A stretch of DNA of 7,707 nucleotides, from assembly GCA_027061865.1 (NCBI GenBank), contig JAMOVZ010000332.1, positions 1 to 7,707 of the forward strand, in the 5' to 3' direction. The notes under the pieces were generated by a model, which searched no databases, was not told the DNA's origin, and worked only from the letters and a program-made list of their open reading frames with translations. Shown one piece after another: positions 1-6,463 of the stretch. The DNA comes from Desulfobacterales bacterium. Lineage in GTDB: Bacteria > Desulfobacterota > DSM-4660 > Desulfatiglandales > Desulfatiglandaceae. Position numbers and translations under genes: made by a program. Position 1 is the first letter of the stretch. Every line of letters starts with the position of its first letter.

Positions 1-33
1 AAGAGATATAAAGTGTCCTTTTGGAGGAATCCT

Positions 34-45
34 GGGAGGCCTCCC
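34..45. repeat. Perfect 12-base palindrome GGGAGGCCTCCC
   Basis: GGGAGGCCTCCC equals its own reverse complement. With no loop it is more likely a dimeric protein-binding site or chance than an RNA hairpin. Its right half is also the left arm of the inverted repeat 40-47/81-88, so the two pairings would compete in RNA. Function is unknown. Confidence 0.45.
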
Positions 46-88
46 TGAAAGTGTTCAGAGCCAGCAGACAGATGGACCTCCAGGGAGG
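40..88. repeat. 8-base inverted repeat (CCTCCCTG / CAGGGAGG)
   Basis: CCTCCCTG at 40-47 is the exact reverse complement of CAGGGAGG at 81-88, with 33 bases between. The second arm can also pair locally with CCTC at 77-80. It may be the leader of the next minus-strand gene outside the window, or chance in a region rich in GGAGG/CCTCC. No T-run follows on either strand, so it is not a typical intrinsic terminator. Confidence 0.35.
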
Positions 89-193
89 GAGTTTTCGCCC
101 TAAGGCGGGCCAGCACCTCTCTTGCCCCTCTTCTGCCTGAGAGATCTTTATCCAGAAAAACCCGGGCAATTTTTGGTTTCATTGTTCGATTAA

Positions 194-1192
194 TTACCGC
201 TTAGCGGCCTCCTCTATGGGCTGCTGGATTTCCATCAGGGACTTAATTTCAAGTATTTCATTAAGTTTATTCAACAATTCCTGGCCTTCACTAAATAAAA
301 TATCTATCCTGTAACTAGATCCTTCAAAATACGGGGGCGCATGCAGCTTTACCCCCTCTGGAAGCGAAAGGGATCTGATTTTCCGTTTCATCTTATCCCA
401 TGCTGCTTCAGCCATGGGGTTCCTGATTCTCTTCAACCGGGCTATCAAGGCCTCAGCCCTCCGGGCTGATGTAATCCGGGACCCCTCTATGGCCTCTTTT
501 AATCTGCCATTTTTCAATATTTCCGGAAAACCTAAACCTTTCATGTGTGATATGTCGACAAGTAAATCAATTAGTTGTGCCTGTTGATTCAAGTTAAACT
601 TTATAGTTGAAAACAGCTTGGAGATCTCTTTGATATCGCGGTCATCCAGTCCTAGAATCCTTTTGGCGTTCCGGATGCCTATCTCTCCTCTCGCTGTCAT
701 TTGTTTCAAGTTATCATCAAACCGTGTCCATATGTCCCGGTAAAGCTCAAACGCGGGCTTATGAGCCGGCAATCCCAGAAGAGGGATCAATTGCTCCTTG
801 ATTTGCTCCCAATTCAAGTGCTCGGCCATTTTGCTTAGCACACATGCCTTTTCCACTGGATTCAATTCTCTTGTCGCCAAGTTGTCGTGGACACTCAGCC
901 ACAGGCCGTCAAGCATATGGTCAAACCGGTAAATCCAGGAGGCTATTTTTTTCCATCCCAGTTCATGGGCCGCCAAAACCCTTTTGTGGCCGCATACCAC
1001 CCAATACTTCCCCTTTTCCTGGCACGGAGTCACGACCACGGGGTTTATGAGCCCCATTCCCTCCATAGAGCTAATCATTGGGGAGAGATCATAGCCATAA
1101 CTTATGCAAAAAGGGCTTTCCTGAATTCCGCTGGCGCTGGCGATCGAATCAATAGGAATTTCCCTTATTCCTGGTTCCTTGTTGTATCGCAT
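194..1192 (-). CDS. Orphan ParB-like (ParB N-terminal domain) DNA-binding protein
   Basis: This 332-residue protein has a ParB/Spo0J-type N-terminal domain at about residues 10-125. It opens with the EIPIDSI strand, then INPVVVTP (49-56), the box VCGHKRVLAAHELG (66-79) and DNLATRELNPVEKA (103-116), which matches the ParB 'ENLxRxxLxPxE' block. A basic, helical middle part (about 125-270) may hold the helix-turn-helix DNA-binding region. The C-terminus (about 285-332) is unlike known ParB dimerisation domains as far as I can tell. The boxes diverge from canonical ParB: GHKR replaces GERR, and the ENxxR arginine position is Thr107 with Arg108 beside it, so CTP binding is uncertain. No parA or parS is visible, so I read it as a ParB-like regulator or accessory protein, not the chromosome partition protein. 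The ATG start at 1192 follows a purine-rich GAGGGG ten bases upstream. It is transcribed divergently from the binding-protein gene. Confidence 0.8.
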   Translation of the reverse strand: MRYNKEPGIREIPIDSIASASGIQESPFCISYGYDLSPMISSMEGMGLINPVVVTPCQEKGKYWVVCGHKRVLAAHELGWKKIASWIYRFDHMLDGLWLSVHDNLATRELNPVEKACVLSKMAEHLNWEQIKEQLIPLLGLPAHKPAFELYRDIWTRFDDNLKQMTARGEIGIRNAKRILGLDDRDIKEISKLFSTIKFNLNQQAQLIDLLVDISHMKGLGFPEILKNGRLKEAIEGSRITSARRAEALIARLKRIRNPMAEAAWDKMKRKIRSLSLPEGVKLHAPPYFEGSSYRIDILFSEGQELLNKLNEILEIKSLMEIQQPIEEAAKR

Positions 1193-1233
1193 AGCCTTGA
1201 TTCCCCTCTTAGAAACTCAGTCTGCTAAAAAGA

Positions 1234-1262
1234 TTGCATTCAAAATAGATGGCGGCTACTAT
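1234..1262 (+). promoter_or_regulatory. Possible sigma-70 promoter for the binding-protein gene
   Basis: TTGCAT (1234-1239) and TACTAT (1257-1262) are separated by exactly 17 bases, in the short spacer between the divergent genes. The match is modest: three of six bases in the -35 box and four of six in the -10 box. If real, transcription would begin near 1269. That is downstream of the possible ATG at 1249 and would favour the ATG at 1300. Confidence 0.3.
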
Positions 1263-1299
1263 CTTCATTATAACTATCAAGATTTTTTTTCAGAGATCA

Positions 1300-2469
1300 A
1301 TGGCAAGAGCAAGGCTGATTCTTCTCCTGACTATTTTAGCACTTTCGGCAGCATCATCACCTGCAAGGGCCTATCCGGTCAAGATAGGCGTAGTGCTCCC
1401 CTTGAGCGGGAAGCTTCAACAGGTGGGCAAAATAGAGCTGCAAGCATTAAAATTATGGATTGAGCGAGCCAATGAGGCCAGGCATCAGCATGCTCCCTAC
1501 ATAAAGCTTGTGGTGGAGGATTCCCGCTCTGATCCAAATGCTGTAAAGGGAATCTTTGAAAGATTAGTCATTGAAAAGCATGTGTCAGCACTCATTGGGG
1601 GATGCTCGAGTTCTGTTGCCTGGGAGCTTGCCGCTCTGGCTGCCGGGCACCAAGTGCCCTTCCTCATAACCACTGCCTCTGATGACCGAATAACAGAGCA
1701 AAGGTGGAAACCGGTATTTAGGCTTTGTCTTCCAACCAGTGAACAACTGAGGACACTGGGGGAATTCCTATCCCTGAAGTTCAGGCCGACAATGGTTGGA
1801 ATTCTGCGTCAAAACTCCAGCTTTGGTCGGTTTGGGACTTTTGGCCTCAAACGCCTTTTTGGATCACGGCATCTGAAGGTTCGGGTTATACAAGGCTATC
1901 CCAAGGGAACCAAATGCTTTCAGTATTTTTTGGCCAGGATGGATAAGCCCGGCCTCGATCTCCTATGCCTTGTGGCAAGGCCCCAGGAGGCTGCCCTGAT
2001 CCTGGAGCAGGCAAGACATATGGGGCTTAGAGCCAAAATGGTTCTCGGCTTTGGAACTCATTTTGCTGCTGATGAGTTCTATTCTGCTGCATGGGGGCAG
2101 TCACAATACCTGTGCACAGTGACCCCTTGGGCCTATCGCGTAAATTATCCAGGGGTTTCGGATTTCAAAGAAAAATTCCTCGAAGCATATGGGAGGCTAC
2201 CCACCTACCACGCTGCCCAGGCCTACGCCGCACTCCAAGTATTGGCCAAGGCCATTGAGATGGCAGAAACCCTTAGCCCGGAAGACATTATAGAGGCCCT
2301 AAAGACAATAGAATTGGATACAATCTATGGGCCGGTGAAATTCAGCTCTTATGCCAAGAAAGACCGGCAAAACCGTCCCCCTTCCCTCCTGGTTCAATGG
2401 ATAAAAGACCGCCAGGAGATCATCTGGCCTAAGGAGCTTGCAACCTCAAGCTTTCACCAATGGAAATAG
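1300..2469 (+). CDS. ABC transporter substrate-binding protein, branched-chain amino acid (LivJ) type
   Basis: This is a periplasmic binding protein of the type 1 fold (Peripla_BP_6/LivJ family), 389 residues from this start and of usual family length. Residues 1-24 form a signal peptide: basic MARAR, a hydrophobic LILLLTILALSAA core, and an ARA cleavage site before YPV. The mature chain begins YPVKIGVVLPLSG, the family's first strand and loop. It continues with LVVEDSRSDP (near 70), the ligand-loop-like ALIGGCSSSVA (near 97-107) and the hinge segment VPFLITTASDD. An ATG at 1249 would add 17 residues in frame; I prefer 1300 because it gives a clean signal peptide, although neither start has a strong ribosome-binding site. 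The ligand could be an amino acid, amide or small organic acid; sequence alone does not say. No permease or ATPase gene lies nearby. The protein either docks with a transporter encoded elsewhere or acts as a sensor. Confidence 0.87.
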   Translation: MARARLILLLTILALSAASSPARAYPVKIGVVLPLSGKLQQVGKIELQALKLWIERANEARHQHAPYIKLVVEDSRSDPNAVKGIFERLVIEKHVSALIGGCSSSVAWELAALAAGHQVPFLITTASDDRITEQRWKPVFRLCLPTSEQLRTLGEFLSLKFRPTMVGILRQNSSFGRFGTFGLKRLFGSRHLKVRVIQGYPKGTKCFQYFLARMDKPGLDLLCLVARPQEAALILEQARHMGLRAKMVLGFGTHFAADEFYSAAWGQSQYLCTVTPWAYRVNYPGVSDFKEKFLEAYGRLPTYHAAQAYAALQVLAKAIEMAETLSPEDIIEALKTIELDTIYGPVKFSSYAKKDRQNRPPSLLVQWIKDRQEIIWPKELATSSFHQWK

Positions 2470-2487
2470 CCCAGGGCACTGCCTGCC

Positions 2488-3174
2488 TTATTCAGCCTTA
2501 GCTGCTTTCAGCCGCCTGTAGTACGTGGAGGAGGTGTAGAGGGCGCCTGCTGGATTGTGCGCCAAGACCCTGTCCTTGGCCACCAAGACCGTAACAGGGG
2601 CATTGCTGTACTTGAAAAAAAGGGAGTCGTGCCCCACACAAAGGCCAACCAGCACGTTGAAATCGGTCTTCTCCCGGTTCAGCAGTTCTGCCTGCACTAT
2701 GGGGCTGCACATGGGTTCAAATTCGCCAATGTTGATCTTTTCATCCTCCTTGATCCCCAATACTTCCTTCGGCGTGCAACCCACCTTGCAAATTACAGAG
2801 ACCACATCAAAGCCATGGGCTTTCAAGATGTCATGCAAGGCCCTCGCCTCTGAATGAAGCCCTGCGCAAAAGGCTATGCCGATCTTTGTGTAGCTCATCT
2901 TTTCTGCAAACTCGCAAATCTCTTGGACCCTTGGTTTTACAGGATGAAATACATAGGGCTTAATGTGCCTGTTTGCATAACATTCAGCCTCCTGCACGGA
3001 GGCCATCCTTGCAAACTCCTGGATTTCCTCTTTCTTATATTCCTTTAAAATTTCTTTGACTGTTTGCTGAAACTTCTCGGTGGGGCAAAAGGAGGGGCCA
3101 TGGCCTTCAGGGGATCGGCAGGCCCTATCCTTTACCGAACAAACCGCGCACTGAACATCGTTGGCTTCTCCCAA
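2488..3174 (-). CDS. DUF1847 family cysteine-rich putative metal-binding protein
   Basis: A 228-residue cytoplasmic protein that I recognise as the DUF1847 family, whose function is not established. The N-terminus has cysteines at 9, 12, 19 and 30 (CAVC, later FCP), a likely metal site. Further cysteines lie at 65, 87, 103, 129, 133, 156 and 179. The C-terminal block GLCVGHDSLFFKYSNAPVT (177-195), then VAKDRVLAHNPAGALY (198-213), is the family's most recognisable stretch. The fold looks like alternating strands and helices (KIGIAFCAGLH, FDVVSVICKVG, FNVLVGLCVGHD). Translation starts at TTG (3172-3174): no earlier in-frame start lies after the sdhB stop, and AAGGAG sits six bases upstream. Only 2 bases separate the sdhB stop from the TTG, so the two are almost certainly co-translated. 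It is the last gene of the operon and converges on the binding-protein gene. A redox or metal role beside complex II is inference only. Confidence 0.82.
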   Translation of the reverse strand: MGEANDVQCAVCSVKDRACRSPEGHGPSFCPTEKFQQTVKEILKEYKKEEIQEFARMASVQEAECYANRHIKPYVFHPVKPRVQEICEFAEKMSYTKIGIAFCAGLHSEARALHDILKAHGFDVVSVICKVGCTPKEVLGIKEDEKINIGEFEPMCSPIVQAELLNREKTDFNVLVGLCVGHDSLFFKYSNAPVTVLVAKDRVLAHNPAGALYTSSTYYRRLKAAKAE

Positions 3175-3176
3175 GA

Positions 3177-3914
3177 TTATCTCCTTTCGGCTGGTCGGCC
3201 TCCCTGGAAGTCCCCCTGCTTTGCCAAGGCCAGGAAATGGGCCACATCTATACCTTTAGGGCACACATGGGAGCAGCCCTTTGAGGTGTGGCATCGGTAG
3301 AGGCCGCGTTCACTGTAAAGAAGCTTCAATCTTTCCTTTTTTTCACCTTCGCGGGGGTCCATCATCCTTACAATGCTAGCCAGCATTGCATTGGGCCCCA
3401 GGAAGCCCTTATTGCTGCTGATGCAGACAGCAGCACAGCAGAAGCAGTTGATACACCTGGTTGCCTCAACGTAGCGGTCCAAGGTTCTCGGAGACACCCG
3501 GTACTCTCCGCCTTTCAAAGGATTCTCCACCCGCTTGATCACATAGGGCTTTGAGCGATGAACCCGTTCGTAGGCATGTTCGAGGTCCACCACAAGGTCG
3601 CGCACCACAGGTGCAACTCCTATCGGGCTTATTTTAAACCTGGTGGTTCCGAACTGGGCAACCGCGTTTTCCACCAGCAACTCGCAGGCCAGCATCGCCC
3701 GGCCGTTTATCAGAACAGAGCAGGTGCCGCATTGAGCATGCTCACAAGAAGAATTCCAAGCAAGGGTTGGGTCTAGTTCTTCATTAATCTTCCTGAAGAC
3801 ATCGGTGAACCTGAGGATCCCTCCAGCCTCTATTTCATAGCCTTGCACCCACCCCTTGGAGCGGTCGGGATCCCAACGCGATATTTCAAGCCTTAATTTA
3901 TAGCTTTGTGCCAT
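3177..3914 (-). CDS. sdhB: Succinate dehydrogenase/fumarate reductase iron-sulfur subunit
   Basis: The 245-residue electron-transfer subunit of complex II passes electrons between flavoprotein FAD and the membrane quinone site. The plant-type [2Fe-2S] domain carries C57, C62, C65 and C77 (SSCEHAQCGTC, then the C of AMLAC). The bacterial-ferredoxin-like domain has C154, C157 and C160 plus C218, the pattern for [4Fe-4S]. C164, C208 and C214 are the pattern for [3Fe-4S]. Spacing matches E. coli SdhB, including the extra cysteine in CINCFCC. There is no fourth cysteine in CHTSKGC, consistent with a true 3Fe cluster. The usual proline after C164 is Ile165, a small deviation. The ATG at 3914 follows the flavoprotein stop by 24 bases; the upstream ribosome-binding site is weak (GGAA seven bases before). 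I cannot decide whether the physiological direction is succinate oxidation or fumarate reduction, so frdB is an alternative name. Confidence 0.93.
   Translation of the reverse strand: MAQSYKLRLEISRWDPDRSKGWVQGYEIEAGGILRFTDVFRKINEELDPTLAWNSSCEHAQCGTCSVLINGRAMLACELLVENAVAQFGTTRFKISPIGVAPVVRDLVVDLEHAYERVHRSKPYVIKRVENPLKGGEYRVSPRTLDRYVEATRCINCFCCAAVCISSNKGFLGPNAMLASIVRMMDPREGEKKERLKLLYSERGLYRCHTSKGCSHVCPKGIDVAHFLALAKQGDFQGGRPAERR
3181..3186 (-). promoter_or_regulatory. Strong ribosome-binding site deciding the TTG start of the DUF1847 gene
   Basis: AAGGAG on the minus strand, six bases before TTG at 3172-3174. It lies inside the last codons of sdhB, implying translational coupling and supporting a non-ATG start. 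Confidence 0.7.
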
Positions 3915-3938
3915 AACCTCATTCCAACAAGTTGCATT

Positions 3939-5735
3939 CTAGTACTTCCTCTCCAGGATACCAAACCTTTCCCAGTGCGCGCCCTTTTTGTTATACAAGG
4001 ACATATCAATTGGCCTGCTTGAGATTTCCAGTCGGCCAAACCGCTCCATGCGGACAAGGGTGTGGTGGTGATACTCGTCCCTGCGCTCAGGATAATCCTC
4101 CCTGAAGTGGGCACCCCGGGACTCCTTTCTTTCAAGGGCAGCCCGTGCTGTGGCAAATGCCAGCCAAAGGAGGTTCTCAAGCTCCCAGCGAAGAATCAAT
4201 TCCTGGTTCATGAGGAGGCTTTTGTTTTCTATTGGAGCATGGATGGCTCTCTCCCTCAATTCTCTGATACGCTCCATTGCCTCTTCCAGCCCTGAGGCTC
4301 TCCGGTAGATTCCCACCTTTTCCGTCATTAGGGATTGAAGTTCTCGGCGCAGGGTAAATACGGATTCTTTCCCGTTGGCCTCAAGAAACTGGGAAAAAAG
4401 CCCAAAGGTCTTCTCCCCGGGTTTTCCCTCTGGCGACTCTACTCCTTGGTCAAGATACTCCAAGGCCTTTTGGCCGGCAAATTTGCCCATGGTTATCAGC
4501 TCTAGGAGCGAGTTGGTTCCCAAGCGGTTAAACCCATGAAAGCTTGCCGATGCACACTCGCCTACGGCAAACAAAGAGTCGATGGGACGTCTTTTATCTG
4601 CCATGACCCGGCCAAATTCATCGGTGGGGATCCCGCCCATATGGTAATGATTGCTGGGACGAACCGGGCAAAGGTCTTTTTTGGGGTTAAGGTTTACAAA
4701 TTTCTTAAAGAAACCAGACACTTCAGGTATTTGGACATCGTGGACGTAATCAGAGAGGTGGCGGAGGTCTATCCACACGTGCTCTATTTTATGGTCTGGA
4801 TTAACCACCCCCCTGCCCTCACGGATCTCGTTCTCAATGGCCCTTGCCACCAGGTCCCTTGGGGCAAGCTCTTTCATGGCAGGGGCATAACGCTCCATGA
4901 ACGGCTCAAGGTCCTTGTTTCTGAGGATCCCGCCAACCGAGCGGAGGGTCTCGCTTGCAAGGATGCCTGGGCCTACTATTCCGGTTGGATGAAACTGGAC
5001 GGCCTCAGGATCCATTACGGGCAGGCCGGCCCTGAGTGTAAGCCCAACCCCGTCTCCGGTATTCTGGCGGCAGTTGGTGGTCACACGGTAGAGCTGCCCG
5101 CTCCCTCCAGTGGCAAGCACGGTTACCTTTGAGAGCACAGTGACAAACTTCCCATTTTTTTGATTGAATATTACGGCCCCTGCGCACCTGTTTCCTTTGA
5201 AGAGAAGTTCAGTGGCGACACTTTGATTCAGGAAACTGATTCCCCCCTTTAGGGCCTCAAACCACAGGGTATCCATGATGCCCTTGCCCGTGCGGTCCGC
5301 CTCATATATAGCCCTAAAGGCGGATGCCTCCCCAAAGCGTACCGTATGGCCCCCAAAGGTCCGCTTGCTCAGCCTTCCTTCTTCGTTTCGGCTGAAATGC
5401 ATGCCGTGGTTTTCAAGCCAGATGACCTGCTCCCATGCAGATTCAACAATCTTTTTGATGATGTTTTGGTCAGCGCTGCAATCAGAACCCTTCCAAGTGT
5501 CAAACATGTGGTAGACGGGATCATCAAAAGGGTCTTCAGGATCAACCGCGGCCAATCCGCCCTGGGCCGTATTTGTATGGGACTTCTGTGGATGGCCCAC
5601 CTTGGTGACGGCGACTATTTTTAAGCCTGGCTTGTGCTCCAAGAGTTCCACGCCAAAGCGAAGCCCTGCCCCGCCTGCCCCAATTATCAGCGCGTCACAT
5701 TCCGTCTTTGAAGAAATCCGAAGCTTCTTGCCCAT
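3939..5735 (-). CDS. sdhA: Succinate dehydrogenase/fumarate reductase flavoprotein subunit
   Basis: The 598-residue catalytic subunit is of full family length. Its FAD-binding Rossmann motif is GAGGAG (19-24). His53 in KSHTNTAQGG aligns with the histidine that carries FAD covalently in SdhA/FrdA. Active-site residues are recognisable against E. coli SdhA: His249 (QFHPTG), Arg293 (PRDLVARAI), His363 (NHYHMGGIPT) and Arg404 (NRLG). The C-terminal SRGAHFREDYPERRDEY block (539-555) is also typical. The substrate loop reads HGFNRLGTNSLLEL instead of the common HGANRLGGNSLLDL, so a Phe and a Thr replace small residues near the catalytic arginine. There is no export signal, so it faces the cytoplasm bound to SdhB. 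ATG at 5735 is 14 bases after the anchor gene stop, with GAAAGG ten bases upstream overlapping that stop. The sdhC-D-A-B order favours sdhA over frdA, but direction cannot be proven; a paralogue acting on a substituted succinate is possible. Confidence 0.94.
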   Translation of the reverse strand: MGKKLRISSKTECDALIIGAGGAGLRFGVELLEHKPGLKIVAVTKVGHPQKSHTNTAQGGLAAVDPEDPFDDPVYHMFDTWKGSDCSADQNIIKKIVESAWEQVIWLENHGMHFSRNEEGRLSKRTFGGHTVRFGEASAFRAIYEADRTGKGIMDTLWFEALKGGISFLNQSVATELLFKGNRCAGAVIFNQKNGKFVTVLSKVTVLATGGSGQLYRVTTNCRQNTGDGVGLTLRAGLPVMDPEAVQFHPTGIVGPGILASETLRSVGGILRNKDLEPFMERYAPAMKELAPRDLVARAIENEIREGRGVVNPDHKIEHVWIDLRHLSDYVHDVQIPEVSGFFKKFVNLNPKKDLCPVRPSNHYHMGGIPTDEFGRVMADKRRPIDSLFAVGECASASFHGFNRLGTNSLLELITMGKFAGQKALEYLDQGVESPEGKPGEKTFGLFSQFLEANGKESVFTLRRELQSLMTEKVGIYRRASGLEEAMERIRELRERAIHAPIENKSLLMNQELILRWELENLLWLAFATARAALERKESRGAHFREDYPERRDEYHHHTLVRMERFGRLEISSRPIDMSLYNKKGAHWERFGILERKY

Positions 5736-5749
5736 CCTATTTTAGCCTT

Positions 5750-6463
5750 TCAGCCAGTGAGCAGAATTTTCACCCCAGCCGAGCCCACCGCAAGCATTGC
5801 CAGTGTGACAGCCGCCCCCGTTATTACCCTCAAGACCTTGGAGCCAAGGTAATCAGCACTGATTGACCATAGTCCATAGCCTGCATGATACAGCGCTGAG
5901 CCTAGAAGCAGCAGATATACTCCACGGACAAATGCCACCTGAAAACCCGTCTGGGGGCCAATGGGGCGGAGGTGAACGTACATGGCAAATGAAGGGGCCA
6001 GGACCAGCAACAGTGCAGCCGTCACCCTCTGGAGCACCCACAAGAGGGAATGGCCCAGTCCCCGGAGCCTTGCCCTGATTGCACAAGCCGCCACTAGGGC
6101 CAGAGAGCAGGCTGCAAGCCAAAAGAAGAACGGGGATACGGACTGATTGCTGGAAACCGCCAGTATTGCCAACACCAACAGGTATAAACAGGAAACCGCC
6201 CCGACCCAGTAAAGCATTTCCTTGTCATCACGCCTGCCGTAGAATTCATAAAGCATGAGGCGGGCTCCGTTTAAGGCGTGAAAGATCAAGGGCACGCTAG
6301 CCATCCAGGCCAGAATGGAGTCAAGCGCCGAGCCATGATAAGGGGCCTCCAATTGCACCAGCGACAGGAGCGCCAACATAAACACAAGATAGATGCCGGT
6401 TGCCCTGTGAACCCAGGCAGCTATGAAGAAAGGCCCTTTTCGGGCAAGATGATAATTATTCAC
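5750..6463 (-). CDS. Fused SdhC-SdhD-type complex II cytochrome b membrane anchor
   Basis: This 237-residue membrane protein anchors SdhAB and should hold heme b and the quinone site. The N-terminal half resembles SdhC: WVHRATGIYL (17-26), three hydrophobic segments (about 21-38, 50-71, 84-103) and FHALNGARLML, where His62 aligns with E. coli SdhC heme ligand His84. The C-terminal half resembles SdhD: LWVLQRVTAALLL (141-153), segments at about 143-163, 178-198 and 210-234, and LYHAGYGLWSISADYL. There His193 aligns with SdhD heme ligand His71, and Asp204-Tyr205 fall exactly where SdhD has Asp82-Tyr83. An additional segment (about 112-128) followed by basic RARLRG joins the halves. The quinone-site Ser27 of E. 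coli SdhC is Ala16 here. The start is GTG at 6461-6463, with GAGG six bases upstream. It overlaps the GntR gene by 8 bases and precedes sdhA by 14. A di-heme type B anchor is less likely because the half-to-half matches are to C and D. Confidence 0.85.
   Translation of the reverse strand: MNNYHLARKGPFFIAAWVHRATGIYLVFMLALLSLVQLEAPYHGSALDSILAWMASVPLIFHALNGARLMLYEFYGRRDDKEMLYWVGAVSCLYLLVLAILAVSSNQSVSPFFFWLAACSLALVAACAIRARLRGLGHSLLWVLQRVTAALLLVLAPSFAMYVHLRPIGPQTGFQVAFVRGVYLLLLGSALYHAGYGLWSISADYLGSKVLRVITGAAVTLAMLAVGSAGVKILLTG

Larger units (their letters stand above)
1..193. other. Non-coding stretch downstream of the ParB-like gene
   Basis: No convincing coding frame is visible here. The stretch lies 3' of the minus-strand ParB-like gene and before whatever follows outside the left edge. 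It holds a perfect 12-base palindrome and an 8-base inverted repeat, listed separately. CCCGGG next to a run of Ts near 160-175 has no loop, so it is not a usable terminator hairpin. I see no riboswitch that I could defend. Confidence 0.5.

Noticed and set aside
120..155. On the minus strand, CTCTCAGGCAGAAGAGG resembles the 3' conserved part of a glycine riboswitch, and CTGAGAG on the plus strand recalls a TPP element.
   Set aside because: The other conserved blocks of either riboswitch are absent at the right distance, and no matching downstream gene is visible. I treat it as chance.
1249..1299. A 17-residue N-terminal extension of the binding protein from ATG at 1249.
   Set aside because: It would place a second hydrophobic stretch before a complete signal peptide. 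It also has no ribosome-binding site and would lie within the possible promoter. It is kept only as an alternative.
2470..2487. Possible terminator hairpin CAGG(G)CA/TGCCTG between the convergent genes.
   Set aside because: The stem has a bulge, the loop is too small and no T-run follows on either strand.
38..3206. The 10-mer GGCCTCCCTG occurs at 38-47 and again at 3197-3206.
   Set aside because: The second copy encodes ordinary SdhB C-terminal codons on the minus strand. Two copies of a GC-rich 10-mer are not evidence for a repeat family.
4536..5132. A 198-codon open frame on the plus strand.
   Set aside because: It lies wholly antisense within sdhA, whose motifs are continuous across the region. 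Its translation has no recognisable domain, so it is a shadow frame, as are the other plus-strand frames over the minus-strand operon.
5750..6463. Assignment of the anchor as a di-heme type B FrdC-like cytochrome.
   Set aside because: The two halves match SdhC and SdhD separately, with one His ligand each and the Asp-Tyr pair in register. The di-heme set of four histidines in five helices is not evident.
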